Shown: positions 18,070 to 27,098, counted from the first letter of the stretch. The stretch: 64,000 bases of DNA from an uncultured Ilyobacter sp. (GCF_963668515.1 NZ_OY764864.1:1459361-1523360); one strand, 5' to 3'. Translations and numbers: made by a program. The notes: generated from the sequence alone by a model not told the origin.

Positions 18070-19458
18070 ATGAGTAACACGACCGAAACCGCGCACTCTA
18101 ACGCCGGCGAGTCCTTTGGACCGCTCGGCCTCACCCCCCCTCTCACCGACGCCCTGGACCGGCTGGACCTCGACGCACCGACCGATATTCAGAAGGCACT
18201 GATCCCAGCCATACTTGACGGCAAGGACTGCCTGGCCTGCGCCACCACCGGTGTCGGCAAAACGAACGTCTACCTCCTGCCCATCTTGCAGCGCACGCAA
18301 TCCAGCACCGGGCTACATGCTCTGATTATTCAGCCCACCCGTTCACTGGCCATGCGGCTGCAACGCAATATTCGGCGATTCGCACCCGAATGCGAACCGG
18401 AAATTGCTTTGGCGCTCGGCGGGCGTGATTCGCGTGGGCACGACAACCCATTCGATAACGACCCGGACCTGATCATTGCTACGCCGCGCGGGGCGGCCGA
18501 CCTGGTGCGGCTGGACGGCTTCGACTGGACCGAGCTCCCGCTGCTGGTGATCGACGAATTCGACGCGATTATCGACGATCGCGGCGCGCGGCACCTGGAG
18601 CGGGTCGACGAAGCCATGGGCGAAGACACGCAGACCATTCTGATCACTGGTCACTTTGAAGGCGACCTGCGTGAACAGGCCGAAGAATATCTCTGCGAGC
18701 CGGTCGAGTTCGAGGCCGAACCGCCGCCGCCGCGAGCGCTCTCCGCACAACAGACATATATAAAGGCGGAGGCGAAGTTCGACACCCTGCTGGCGTGGTG
18801 CAAGCGGGAGACGCCCAAGCTGGCGCTGCTCTTCACGACGGACGAAGAGCGCGGCCGTGAACTGGTCGGCCAGCTTAGCCGAGCCCGCATCAGTTGCCGC
18901 TGGGAAACCGACCGCCGGCAACGTGGTCCGCGCGGCGATCGCGGCGGCCGCAAGCCGCGTCAACAGGCTGAGTTAATCATCGCCGCCGATCCGGCATCGT
19001 CGCGTCTCTCGACGATTCCGGCCACGCATCTGGTGCATTACGACCTACCCGAAGACGTGGACACGTATATGCACCGGCTGGAGACGGCGGCCCGGCTGCG
19101 CAAGAACGGTTGCGCGGTGGCCTTGGTCGAGCCGGACGAGATGAAGATGCTGCCGGAAATCGAAGAACGTACCGGCGTGAAGCTCACCGAGATTACGATC
19201 GATCTTGACGCGGCCCCGCCGCCGCGTGCGAACCAGCAGAGTTCGTCGCGGCGTGAGAGTGAAAAGTCGCCAACTCCAGCCCCGGCCCCCGCTCCCGCTC
19301 CGCGCAAGGCGCCGACGGAAGATCGGCGCGGGCGGCTGAACCAACTGCTGTATCCCAACGCCGAACTCGAAGCCCGCGGCGTCAAGCCGCCCCGGCGGAC
19401 GCTCGGGGCGCGCTTCTGCGCGGCCCGGCGTAACAAGCCGCTGCGCCGGCCAAACTAG
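18070..19458 (+). CDS. DEAD-box helicase-like protein with degenerate C-terminal motifs
   Basis: 462 residues. The N-terminal RecA-like domain has a Q-motif-like PTDIQKALIPAILDG, a Walker A ATTGVGKT, motif Ia PTRSLA and a Walker B written DEFD rather than DEAD. Motif III is TGH in place of SAT. The second RecA domain keeps the strand LVHYDLPEDVDTYMHR, but the arginine-finger region reads HRLETAARLRKNG instead of HRxGRxxR. Motif V is also not recognisable. The tail (from about 390) is Pro/Ala-rich and basic, a common RNA-binding extension. ATP binding is likely; canonical unwinding is doubtful. The gene stands alone and is convergent with the next gene. Confidence 0.8.
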   Translation: MSNTTETAHSNAGESFGPLGLTPPLTDALDRLDLDAPTDIQKALIPAILDGKDCLACATTGVGKTNVYLLPILQRTQSSTGLHALIIQPTRSLAMRLQRNIRRFAPECEPEIALALGGRDSRGHDNPFDNDPDLIIATPRGAADLVRLDGFDWTELPLLVIDEFDAIIDDRGARHLERVDEAMGEDTQTILITGHFEGDLREQAEEYLCEPVEFEAEPPPPRALSAQQTYIKAEAKFDTLLAWCKRETPKLALLFTTDEERGRELVGQLSRARISCRWETDRRQRGPRGDRGGRKPRQQAELIIAADPASSRLSTIPATHLVHYDLPEDVDTYMHRLETAARLRKNGCAVALVEPDEMKMLPEIEERTGVKLTEITIDLDAAPPPRANQQSSSRRESEKSPTPAPAPAPAPRKAPTEDRRGRLNQLLYPNAELEARGVKPPRRTLGARFCAARRNKPLRRPN

Positions 19459-19486
19459 ATGCACCATCAGAGATGCCAATGCCGCT

Positions 19487-19515
19487 GTGTGCCACTGCTT
19501 GAAGCAGTGGCACAC
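19487..19515. repeat. Perfect palindromic repeat in a convergent intergenic gap
   Basis: Arms GTGTGCCACTGCTT and AAGCAGTGGCACAC (14 bp) flank one base between two converging genes. The same core recurs as a larger structure at 22818-22886, so this is a REP-like dispersed element. It may serve as a bidirectional terminator. Confidence 0.8.
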
Positions 19516-19525
19516 GCGAGCGCAG

Positions 19526-20017
19526 CTATTCCGTTTCGTCCGGCGGAATATCCGGGGCGGGCGGATTGACGGGGCTGGATGGACGCCCACCCTCCGCACC
19601 CGGCGGTTTGCGTTGCTGGCCAATCAGCACATGAAACCGCCGCCGCCCAAGCAGTTCCCCGCCACTGACCAGTTCAAAGGCGTATTGCCCGACCTCAGCA
19701 ATCGGCACGCCCTGCATCGCGAAGAGCAGATCCACCATCGCCAGCGGATCGGGCGCATCGACGTGGCCGTTGGTCTGCATCAGGATAGTATTGTCACTGT
19801 CGCGTATCAGTCGCACTTGCAGCGGCGTTTTGCCGGTAATTTCCGTCAACGTGGCCATGATCGCCAACTGGTGAATCCGCGTCGGCACCTTGGGCACCAC
19901 GACCGTATTGAACAGCCCGATCGCGCTTTTCTTGTTGGTCAGCTTATCGTCGATCACCTGATCACAGACCAGCAGCGAAACCACGGACGGCGTTGCGATG
20001 GATGGATGCCCGCTCAT
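19526..20017 (-). CDS. Conserved hypothetical protein (DUF6941-like)
   Basis: 163 residues with GAGGGT 5 bases before the ATG. The sequence starts SVVSLLVCDQVIDDKLTNKKSAIGLFN, then runs through a beta-sandwich-like pattern (QVRLIRDSDNTILMQTNG... FELVSGGELLGRRRFHVLI) and ends in a Pro-rich acidic tail. This matches my recollection of a small planctomycete family annotated DUF6941, whose role is unknown. No catalytic motif or membrane segment is visible. It is divergent from the BatD-like gene and convergent with the DEAD-box gene, so no operon partner suggests a function. Confidence 0.65.
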   Translation of the reverse strand: MSGHPSIATPSVVSLLVCDQVIDDKLTNKKSAIGLFNTVVVPKVPTRIHQLAIMATLTEITGKTPLQVRLIRDSDNTILMQTNGHVDAPDPLAMVDLLFAMQGVPIAEVGQYAFELVSGGELLGRRRFHVLIGQQRKPPGAEGGRPSSPVNPPAPDIPPDETE

Positions 20018-20171
20018 ATGAACCCTCGTTGGACCGGCTGCGTATGATAATCTATCGCTCGCCAGACGGCGCGGGCCGATTCGGGCTGCGGACGAGATTA
20101 CGACGGGATTGCTTCACGAATAGAGTCGTATCTGTATCATGCGCCACATGTGCCGTGAGATTGACAGGACA

Positions 20172-21989
20172 ATGTGTTCCCCGGTTCGACGCAGCCATTG
20201 CGTACCGGTGCTTTGCGCGCTGCTGGTCGGTTTGCCGGCGGTGCTCGCTCAACCATCGGTCGACATAACGCTCAACACGCGGCAGCCATACGTCGGCGAA
20301 CCCCTAGTTCTCACGCTCAGCGTTGACTTTTCGAAGGGCGTGGGCGAGCCCCAGATTCCAGACATCGCCGATTGTGGTGTGAAAGTCGGGCGCGCCAACA
20401 CCAGCACATTCTATTCGTCGGTGAACGGCCAGAAGGCGAGCGTGCGAAGATCGGTCGCATACCCGATCTACATCACGCCGCGCAAGCCCGGGCCGCTGCA
20501 CATTCCGTCCATAACAATCGAAGCCGATGGCCAGCGTTTCCGTACGCAGGAACAGGATCTCATCGTCCGCGAAACACCGACGAGCGCCGTCCCTGACGCC
20601 AGCAATGCCGACAGCAGTGATCCGACCGCGGACCTGCTGATGGTCGAGATCACTTCCGAAAGCCAGCACCTCTACGTCGGGCAACAGGCTGTCTTCACGC
20701 TTTCAATCTGGGTGAAACCGCCCCGCATCAACGGACAACTGCTCGACGAACACTCGATGTTCAGTTGTATTCGGGCCTCGTATGGCCCGTTTGCAAACAG
20801 TGAGACGCACGTTCGCCAGGTTCGCCGGCGCGCAGCTTCCGGCGAAACTGAACTCTACTACGTTTACGAATCCAGCAACAGCGTCACGCTGGACGCACCG
20901 GGCCCGCTCATCTTCGACGGCGTGCGCGTGCAGATTCCCAAGTATCCGCTACGGATTGAGCGACAGTTCTTCGACAATGTGATTACGAAATCACTGCCCG
21001 TGCCGCCGCGGCTACCAGTTGTGGACGTGCCCGAAGTGCTGCCGCTGCCGACCGAGAACCGCCCCCCAAGCTTTGAAGGCGCCATCGGGCAATATCGCCT
21101 GACTGCAATGGCGGTCCCGTCGAACGTACGCGTCGGCGATCCGATTCAGTTCGTGATCGATGTTTACGGCGATCCGCTGGATACACTGCCCGGTCCCGAT
21201 CTGGCAGCGAATGAAGCACTCAACGCCGACTTTCGCGTGCCGGTTGAAGAACTCGCCGGAACGATCCATGAATCGCTGGGCGAGCGTTTCAAGCGTTTCA
21301 CGCAGGTCATTCGCGCCACGCGCGCCGATGTGACCACAATCCCGCCAATCGAGTTCTGCTATTTCGATCCCGAGGTCGGCGAGTATGTGGTCGAGAAGAC
21401 CGACCCGATTCCGATTCTGGTCAGCGCTTCGGACAGCCTCGATGCGACCGATCTCGATATCGCCATGGATACGCCCCAGGATCCGGCCTCGCAGGTCGCC
21501 GTACGTGACGGCCTGCGTGGCAACGTCAGCGACGAGGTGCAGTTGCTGCAATCGATAGCCCCGGTAACCACGACGCAGATTGTTGCGGTCACGTGTGCCG
21601 GACCGCTGGCATTTGCCGCGTTCTGGTGCCTGCTGGCGATTTCGCGACGTGGGAACGAGCGTTCTGCCCGCCGCCGGCGTGCGGCACTGAAAACCGCCGA
21701 ACAGCGGCTGCGCGACGTGGAAACATCCAATCGTCCGTCGAGCGACATCGAAGCCGCATTGGCGGGCTACCTGGCCGACCGGCTCGACGAGCCACCGCAA
21801 CGTTTTCGCGGCTCGGCCGGCGTCGAGTATCTAACGGCGCAGCGCGTATCGCCCGAGTTGGTGCAACGCTACGCCGAAGTGCAGCGTCGCAGCGAAGAAG
21901 CCGCGTACGCAGGCACCACCGCTGCGGATGCAACCTTGACCAATCTCGCACGGCAATGTTTGCACGATCTGGAGCAGGAGCAACTATGA
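20172..21989 (+). CDS. batD: BatD-like aerotolerance protein
   Basis: 605 residues from the ATG at 20172, which begins a clear signal peptide (MCSPVRRSHCVPVLCALLV... ending AVLAQ); an ATG 33 bases upstream is less likely. The body shows the BatD pattern: SVDITLNTRQPYVGEPLVLTL, then QIPDIADCGVK and GPLHIPSITIEADG, that is, repeated immunoglobulin-like modules. One membrane helix (about 475-495, TTQIVAVTCAGPLAFAAFW) precedes a basic C-terminal cytoplasmic part. BatD usually sits in an operon with BatA/B/C/E and MoxR in envelope stress or oxygen tolerance. Here only the BatE-like neighbour is present, joined by an ATGA overlap. Confidence 0.82.
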   Translation: MCSPVRRSHCVPVLCALLVGLPAVLAQPSVDITLNTRQPYVGEPLVLTLSVDFSKGVGEPQIPDIADCGVKVGRANTSTFYSSVNGQKASVRRSVAYPIYITPRKPGPLHIPSITIEADGQRFRTQEQDLIVRETPTSAVPDASNADSSDPTADLLMVEITSESQHLYVGQQAVFTLSIWVKPPRINGQLLDEHSMFSCIRASYGPFANSETHVRQVRRRAASGETELYYVYESSNSVTLDAPGPLIFDGVRVQIPKYPLRIERQFFDNVITKSLPVPPRLPVVDVPEVLPLPTENRPPSFEGAIGQYRLTAMAVPSNVRVGDPIQFVIDVYGDPLDTLPGPDLAANEALNADFRVPVEELAGTIHESLGERFKRFTQVIRATRADVTTIPPIEFCYFDPEVGEYVVEKTDPIPILVSASDSLDATDLDIAMDTPQDPASQVAVRDGLRGNVSDEVQLLQSIAPVTTTQIVAVTCAGPLAFAAFWCLLAISRRGNERSARRRRAALKTAEQRLRDVETSNRPSSDIEAALAGYLADRLDEPPQRFRGSAGVEYLTAQRVSPELVQRYAEVQRRSEEAAYAGTTAADATLTNLARQCLHDLEQEQL

Positions 21990-22795
21990 GAACCTGCACC
22001 ACTACGATTGCCATCGCGCTGCTGCTTGCCGTTGTGGCGAGTGCCCAGGACAGCGCCGCGCCCGAGCGACAGCGCGAACTGCTGCACAAGGGGCTCAATG
22101 CGTTTGATGAAGCGGTCGCCGTGGCGAAGGATGATCCGCGACAGGCGCACGCGCTCTACCGCCAGGCCGCCAGCGCGTTTGAACTCCTCGCCGCCACGGG
22201 CGTACGCAGCGCCGGCCTCGAATACAACCTGGGCAACACATACTTCCGGTTGGGTGAACTCGGACGGGCGATCGCGCATTACCGCCGAGCCGAGCAACTC
22301 GACCCGACCGATACGCAAATCCACGCCAATCTTGAATATGCGCGCAATCGCGTCGAGCCGTTCATCTCCGCCGGCGGAACCGAAAAGCTGCTCGCCCGGC
22401 TTCAGTTCTGGACGCGGAAGGTTTCGGTGCAGCGCCGGTTCTGGATTGCGGCGTTCGCGTCAATCGCGGGCTGGCTGGGATTGATCGCCTGGCTGCGTTG
22501 GCGGCAGCGGCCCGTGCTGGTGCTGGGCATCATTGCAATTCTGCTGGGCGGGGCGAATGCCGGCTCGGTCACGTGGCAATTACACGACCACGCCACGCAT
22601 CCGCACGCCGTCGTCGTGGACGGCAGCCACGTGCTGCGTCTCGGCCGCGGCGAAGGCTACGACCCAGCCCTCACGCAGCAGCTCGGCCCCGGCGTCGAGC
22701 TGCGTATCCTGCGGGAGCGCGGCGGCTGGGTCGAAACAAGGCTGGCCGACGGTAACACCGGCTGGCTCCCCGTCGGAGCAATCGAGAAGATCTGA
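21986..22795 (+). CDS. BatE-like TPR protein with an SH3 domain
   Basis: 269 residues. The ATG overlaps the BatD stop (ATGA). A signal peptide (MRTCTTTIAIALLLAVVASAQ) is followed by TPR repeats (AHALYRQAASAFELLAATG and LEYNLGNTYFRLGELGRAI). Two membrane segments follow (around 150-170, FWIAAFASIAGWLGLIAWL, and 175-190). The C-terminal SH3-like domain reads VVDGSHVLRLGRGEGYDP... GGWVETRLADGNTGWLPVGAI. This TPR-TM-SH3 layout is the one seen in BatE/BatC-type proteins next to BatD. It probably acts in the inner membrane with BatD in an envelope or peptidoglycan-related complex. Confidence 0.8.
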   Translation: MRTCTTTIAIALLLAVVASAQDSAAPERQRELLHKGLNAFDEAVAVAKDDPRQAHALYRQAASAFELLAATGVRSAGLEYNLGNTYFRLGELGRAIAHYRRAEQLDPTDTQIHANLEYARNRVEPFISAGGTEKLLARLQFWTRKVSVQRRFWIAAFASIAGWLGLIAWLRWRQRPVLVLGIIAILLGGANAGSVTWQLHDHATHPHAVVVDGSHVLRLGRGEGYDPALTQQLGPGVELRILRERGGWVETRLADGNTGWLPVGAIEKI

Positions 22796-22817
22796 CCCGC
22801 ATTTCAGAAGTGTCCCC

Positions 22818-22886
22818 GTGTGCCACTGCTTCAAGCAGTGTGGCTCGCTGCTACCTAGCGAAGCACTGCTTGAAGCAGTGGCACAC
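22818..22886. repeat. Nested inverted repeat (23-bp perfect arms), REP-like
   Basis: Positions 22818-22840 and 22864-22886 are exact reverse complements. Each arm itself contains the palindrome CACTGCTT/AAGCAGTG, and the spacer carries a small CGCT/AGCG hairpin. It lies between converging genes, like the single copy at 19487-19515. Confidence 0.85.
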
Positions 22887-23006
22887 CGTCGTCGAGAAGA
22901 TTGCGGGGCACCTCTGCAAAACCAACAGCGCAAAATAGAACGACCGGCGGCAGTGCCCACCCGCACCATCCGCCGGTCGCCTCGGACCCCACTGCGGCTA
23001 GAAAGA

Positions 23007-23804
23007 TCAGCCCTTGAACCGCGCCCGTCCGTCCTTGAGATTGTTGGAGAGCGCAGTTCGGTGGAACTTTTGTACACAACGTGCGAGACGCTGGAGGATG
23101 CCGCGTCCCTGAAGCGACAGTTCAAGGCCCACAAACTGAACTGCCGCACACATCTGGTTGTCGCTGTCGTGTCGCGTCCCGCGATAGTACGCGTCCACCA
23201 GCAGCGGGGGTTGCCCATCGGGTAAATGCAGTTCGACGCCCAACGTCTGGTTATCCTGCCATGGCGGGGCATCAAGCTGGTTAATGCGGACCAACGTGCC
23301 ACCACAGGACAGATCCTGCGCCTGTCCGGTGATGATCGAGAGCGAATCGTTCTGCGCGTCGTTGCGCGCATCGATTCCGCCCGGCCAGACATTGGCCAGC
23401 ACACGCACGCCGTCCGGCACTTCCGTGCGGTAATACGCTCGGCGTTGCAGTTCGGTCATGCTTTCCGGCCAACGATAGCGAATCGCTGTGACGCTGTTCT
23501 TGCCGTCGAGCATGTAGCGGCCGCGCGCCTCGACCACGGTCGCAAACATGACCTTGCGACTGCGGTAACGGAAGCTCAGCCCCACGTACTGACCGACGAT
23601 CAGGTCCGGCGGCTTGGTGCCGTGCGTCTCCTGATAGTCGAGCACAATGAATCGGCGGTTCGGGTCACGTTCAAGGAAGCGGCTCTTGAAGGTCTTCCAT
23701 TGTCCGTCTTCGTGGACGTTGAGAACGGCCAGTGCATTCTGGCTCACCGCCTCGGTCAGCATCTCCGAGGTCTCTTGGCCCGTGAGGATGCGGCGTGGTT
23801 TCAT
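23007..23804 (-). CDS. PilZ-domain protein (c-di-GMP receptor), third of three
   Basis: 265 residues. A YcgR-like N-terminal beta domain (about 40-130, FKSRFLERDPNRRFIVLDYQ) precedes a PilZ domain (about 130-235). The PilZ domain has the c-di-GMP signature RAYYR (RxxxR) and DLSCGG (D/NxSxxG). Such proteins sense the second messenger and modulate motility or exopolysaccharide machinery through protein contacts. It overlaps the preceding PilZ gene by 4 bases, so all three are probably one operon. An in-frame partner enzyme is not present. The binding motif is intact. Confidence 0.85.
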   Translation of the reverse strand: MKPRRILTGQETSEMLTEAVSQNALAVLNVHEDGQWKTFKSRFLERDPNRRFIVLDYQETHGTKPPDLIVGQYVGLSFRYRSRKVMFATVVEARGRYMLDGKNSVTAIRYRWPESMTELQRRAYYRTEVPDGVRVLANVWPGGIDARNDAQNDSLSIITGQAQDLSCGGTLVRINQLDAPPWQDNQTLGVELHLPDGQPPLLVDAYYRGTRHDSDNQMCAAVQFVGLELSLQGRGILQRLARCVQKFHRTALSNNLKDGRARFKG

Positions 23805-24526
23805 GACTCTCCATCCAGATTGGTCATATCAGTCATCAGTTCGTAAAGCGCTGCCCGCAAGCGTTGCAGCCCCAGTTCGTCGGCCTTGTCGCCGGTGCGA
23901 ACGTTGAACTCCAGTCCGAGGAACAACTGCTGCTTGTCGCGCATGATGTCTTTGTTTCGCAGGACGCACGGCAGTTCAAAGATCTCGTCAAAGCCGGCCA
24001 GCTCGAAGCTGACACGCAATTCGTCCCCCAGTGCCAACGCGTGATCGAGCGCGGTGCCGGGCAGGTTGCAGGCGAGCCCGTCCGGACTAACGTTGGCCAA
24101 CAGGCCAATCGCCGGCGACGGCTGGCTCGGCACACGTACGCGCACCTGCGACGCAACCGTGGCATTGGTGCGTTCAAAACCGCGCCGATTGAGCACCTGC
24201 ACCATGTCGGGTTGAGCAATCATGATGCGCTGCTGCTTACCATCCTCGGCGGCGTCGAGCACGTGCGTCGTGAAGAGGTACATCTCGCCCGATAGCTGCA
24301 CGCGGATTTCGCAGAACGCCCCCATCAGTACGGCCAGCGGCGTGGCAGCACGCATGCTCGCCAGCTCGACCGCCAACATCTCGCCTTCGCGACCGATCAA
24401 CTTTCCGCGCAGCGGTTCGTCCTCGGGCAGGTTGCGCGGTTCAAGCTCGATTTCCGGCTGGGCGCGCACCGCCTGTTCCACCACGCGGGCCGCCTGTCGC
24501 GCCGTCAGGTCAATTGCCAACTGCAT
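23801..24526 (-). CDS. PilZ-domain protein, second of three
   Basis: 241 residues. The N-terminal part (1-105) resembles the YcgR-type domain (GKLIGREGEMLAVELASMRA). The PilZ domain follows with RGFER (RxxxR) and NVSPDGL (NxSxxG), both c-di-GMP contact motifs. The ATG abuts the stop of the upstream PilZ gene with no gap, and its own stop overlaps the next start by 4 bases. Three successive, divergent PilZ receptors imply several c-di-GMP-controlled targets or a heteromeric complex; a link with the pseudopilus operon is only inference. Confidence 0.84.
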   Translation of the reverse strand: MQLAIDLTARQAARVVEQAVRAQPEIELEPRNLPEDEPLRGKLIGREGEMLAVELASMRAATPLAVLMGAFCEIRVQLSGEMYLFTTHVLDAAEDGKQQRIMIAQPDMVQVLNRRGFERTNATVASQVRVRVPSQPSPAIGLLANVSPDGLACNLPGTALDHALALGDELRVSFELAGFDEIFELPCVLRNKDIMRDKQQLFLGLEFNVRTGDKADELGLQRLRAALYELMTDMTNLDGES

Positions 24527-25264
24527 TTACTGCTCTCCCTTGGTATTGCGATTCCCCGGCTGCATCCGCCCTGCGATCCGCTGCAAGCGGCGCAGGCTGT
24601 TGCGATGCATGATCGGGTCGTCTCCCGCCTGAAACGCCCAGCCCATCGCCAACTGGTCCGAATGCTTCAAAGGCCGCAGATGGACCAAACGCACGATGAA
24701 CTCCGACCGGTGCTGCTCGCCCGGCAACTCGAGATCGACCCAGAACAGATCGCCCGTGTAGAGCTCGTTTATGCGCGGCGAGACGGTGACCACGCCAAGG
24801 CCACCACTGGATACGTCCGTGACGCGGGCCTGAAACTGCCGCCGCGTGTCCACTACGTGCGTGAATGTTCCGACAATCGCCTGCTCGTTATCGAATTCGA
24901 GCCGCAGGTGGTCCCGCTCGCGGGCCGTTTCGACACGCAGCGGCACACTCGTGACCAGTTGTGACCGTCGCTGGCCATTCTCGTCTTCACACCTTTCCAG
25001 TCCGCGACTGGTAACGAAGCAGACGTAACGCTCGCCCTCTTCTTCAAAGTGAATCTCGAGCGGCTGGCCCTCGATTTCGGCATCGACGTTGCGGGCACCA
25101 TCCCAACTCAGCACCAGCCGGTCCTTGGCCAACGCCTCGAACCGTGCTTCGCCCGTCGTACCAACCCGCCGTCGTACGGCGATCGTCGCCGCGGCGTGCG
25201 TCTCGCACATGCCTTCGATCAGCTTGAGTTGTGCTCTTCTTCTCAACAGAGTTCGGCAAGCCAT
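24527..25264 (-). CDS. PilZ-domain protein, first of three
   Basis: 245 residues from an ATG at 25264 with AGGGGG upstream; an earlier start at 25300 is less likely. The N-terminal YcgR-like part (about 30-110) reads TGEARFEALAKDRLVLSWDG. The PilZ domain carries RDHLR as the RxxxR equivalent and DVSSGGLG as DxSxGG. It begins the three-gene PilZ operon. Confidence 0.8.
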   Translation of the reverse strand: MACRTLLRRRAQLKLIEGMCETHAAATIAVRRRVGTTGEARFEALAKDRLVLSWDGARNVDAEIEGQPLEIHFEEEGERYVCFVTSRGLERCEDENGQRRSQLVTSVPLRVETARERDHLRLEFDNEQAIVGTFTHVVDTRRQFQARVTDVSSGGLGVVTVSPRINELYTGDLFWVDLELPGEQHRSEFIVRLVHLRPLKHSDQLAMGWAFQAGDDPIMHRNSLRRLQRIAGRMQPGNRNTKGEQ

Positions 25265-25757
25265 AATGGCCCCCTCATATTCTGCTCGTACCCAAGGCAC
25301 ATGTCGGTCCGCGCGGGCTGCGGCTTAATGGACGCAAGTTGAGGAAATGAACATGCTTCGAGAGATGGCCGTGACGGGCTCAAGCGGCTATGGGACCAGC
25401 CGGGCAAGTCCCGAAATCAATGGCGCAAGATACGCGCGCCGGGCATGCACCAGCATGTATCGGGCCTCCGATTTCTCCCCTCGTCGATCACGGCGGGCAA
25501 AGGCTCATAAACGAAGGGGTGGCATGCGCCGCTTCTTTCACAGGTTTTTTCTGTCGCAGCGTCATCCGTGACGCCGGCGAATCTGATAATCGCTGCTTGC
25601 GGTCGGAGGTTCTGGGCGGAGTTGCAGCCGCGCGCGGACGTGACGACTCGCCCATGACGGTTTAGAATCGCCGTGACGGTCGCAGGCTGGGGAAAAGCCG
25701 GCGGCCCGCTCGAAGTGCCCGGACGCACGGAATCGCCACCCGCAGGGAGGCTCGTTA
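25265..25757. other. 493-bp divergent intergenic region
   Basis: It lies between the PilZ operon and the PEGA lipoprotein gene. Short open frames exist on the plus strand, but none has a credible ribosome site or recognisable protein pattern. I see no repeat and no clear promoter. Confidence 0.5.
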
Positions 25758-26186
25758 ATGAGCACCAGCCTGGTTCGCCGTTATGGAATCCTGATCGCCG
25801 CCGCCGCCCTGTTCGTCGCTGGCGGCTGCGTCGAGCGCACGATGAAGATCACCAGCGATCCGCAGGGGGCGCGCGTCTTCGTCAACGACGAGGAAGTCGG
25901 CGTCACCCCCGTGAAGTTCTCTTTTCTCTGGTACGGCGATTACGACATCATCCTGCGCAAAGACGGTTACCAGACGCTGAAGACCCACCATCGCGTTGAT
26001 GCCCCCTGGTACCAGTACCCGCCCTTCGACCTGGTCTCCGAATGCCTGGTCGCCACGACGATCCATGACGACCACGAACTGCCGACCTATACGTTGACGG
26101 CGGACGATCCGCCGGCCGGCACGGATCTGGTGGATCGGGCCCTCGACCTGCGTTCGCGAGCATATTTCGCGGAGCAGGAGCAATAG
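25758..26186 (+). CDS. PEGA-domain lipoprotein
   Basis: 142 residues with GGGAGG about 7 bases before the ATG. The signal peptide ends in a lipobox (ALFVAGGC), giving a diacylated Cys near residue 24. A single PEGA domain follows (ITSDPQGARVFVNDEEVGVTPVKFSF), a small beta-sandwich found in surface proteins and often in carbohydrate-related or S-layer contexts. The C-terminal part (DDPPAGTDLVDRALDLRSR) is probably helical. No neighbour suggests a specific partner. Confidence 0.88.
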   Translation: MSTSLVRRYGILIAAAALFVAGGCVERTMKITSDPQGARVFVNDEEVGVTPVKFSFLWYGDYDIILRKDGYQTLKTHHRVDAPWYQYPPFDLVSECLVATTIHDDHELPTYTLTADDPPAGTDLVDRALDLRSRAYFAEQEQ

Positions 26187-26276
26187 CGTGCGACTGGCTC
26201 GGGTAATCCCCCGCTAGCGCTCGCAAACTGCCACCCAGCCAACACGACTTCCGATCCGGCCTGCCGACGTTCGGGC

Positions 26277-26885
26277 TCACGCCTCAACGATTCCCTCGCG
26301 AATCGCCCAGCGGGCCAATTCGACGCGATCCTTGAGCCGCAGCTTCCTGAGCAGGCTCGTGCGATAGGCATCCGCGGTCTTGTAGGCAATCCCAAGTTCT
26401 CCGGCGGCGTCGCGCAACGTCATGCCCCGCGCCAGCAGCGGCAGCAACTCGGCCTCGCGCCGGGAGAGCAGGCGGACCCCGTCCTTCCCCCCACTGCCTT
26501 TTGAAATGATCTGGCGAACACCAGCACTGTAATATGGATCCCCCGCACCGGCCGCCGCGATTGCTGTGCGCAGCTCCTGGTAACCCCCGTCTTTCAGCAT
26601 ATAGCCGTGGATTCCGCAGCGGCCCCAATCCCGCAGAATCGGTTCATCCGATAAGCCGCTCACAACGAGAATGAAGAGGTCCTTCCGCAGCCGGCTGACG
26701 ATTTCGATCGCCTCGCGAATGGCCGCCGAGGGCCGATCCGCCACGAGCACGAGCACGCGCGGTTTGCTCCGCATCGCCTCCCAAACGGCCACGGGCGAAA
26801 ACCCGCAAACCGCTCCCAACTCGACGTGCAGTTTCTCTGTCAGCACGAGGCGGTAGGCCTCGCGGTCGAGAAGAGAGTCGCTCAT
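26277..26885 (-). CDS. LuxR/NarL-type response regulator with an atypical receiver
   Basis: 202 residues from the ATG at 26885; an upstream start at 27002 would add a region with no receiver-like pattern. The C-terminal LuxR helix-turn-helix is canonical (LSRREAELLPLLARGMTLRDA ... KTADAYRTSLLRKLRL). The N-terminal domain is receiver-like (VLVLVADRPSAA and VSGLSDEPI, with the late Lys in GYMLKDGG). The N-terminal acidic pair is poorly kept and the phosphoacceptor position is uncertain. It may be phosphorylation-independent. No histidine kinase is adjacent. Confidence 0.82.
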   Translation of the reverse strand: MSDSLLDREAYRLVLTEKLHVELGAVCGFSPVAVWEAMRSKPRVLVLVADRPSAAIREAIEIVSRLRKDLFILVVSGLSDEPILRDWGRCGIHGYMLKDGGYQELRTAIAAAGAGDPYYSAGVRQIISKGSGGKDGVRLLSRREAELLPLLARGMTLRDAAGELGIAYKTADAYRTSLLRKLRLKDRVELARWAIREGIVEA

Positions 26886-27098
26886 CAGGCAAGTCTGCCC
26901 GCTGTGGCTGACGTGCGCGGTCCCCGTGGGCACGTTTGCCTCCCCTGTCGTGCCTGCCAATGCTCGAGACCAGGCCTTTGCCCGATAACTCAAGCCATAC
27001 AATGCACGTCATGATAAGAATGCTCGGGCATTCGCCCAACCGGGCAAACACCTGTATTTTGATCTGGGTAGACGCCCGAGGACGCCTGCGTACCGCCG

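Noticed and set aside
22498..23225. Plus-strand frames after the BatE-like gene
   Set aside because: They cross the inverted repeat and run antisense to the PilZ gene; no credible start site.
23864..24295. Plus-strand frame opposite the PilZ genes
   Set aside because: Antisense shadow of a gene with intact PilZ motifs.
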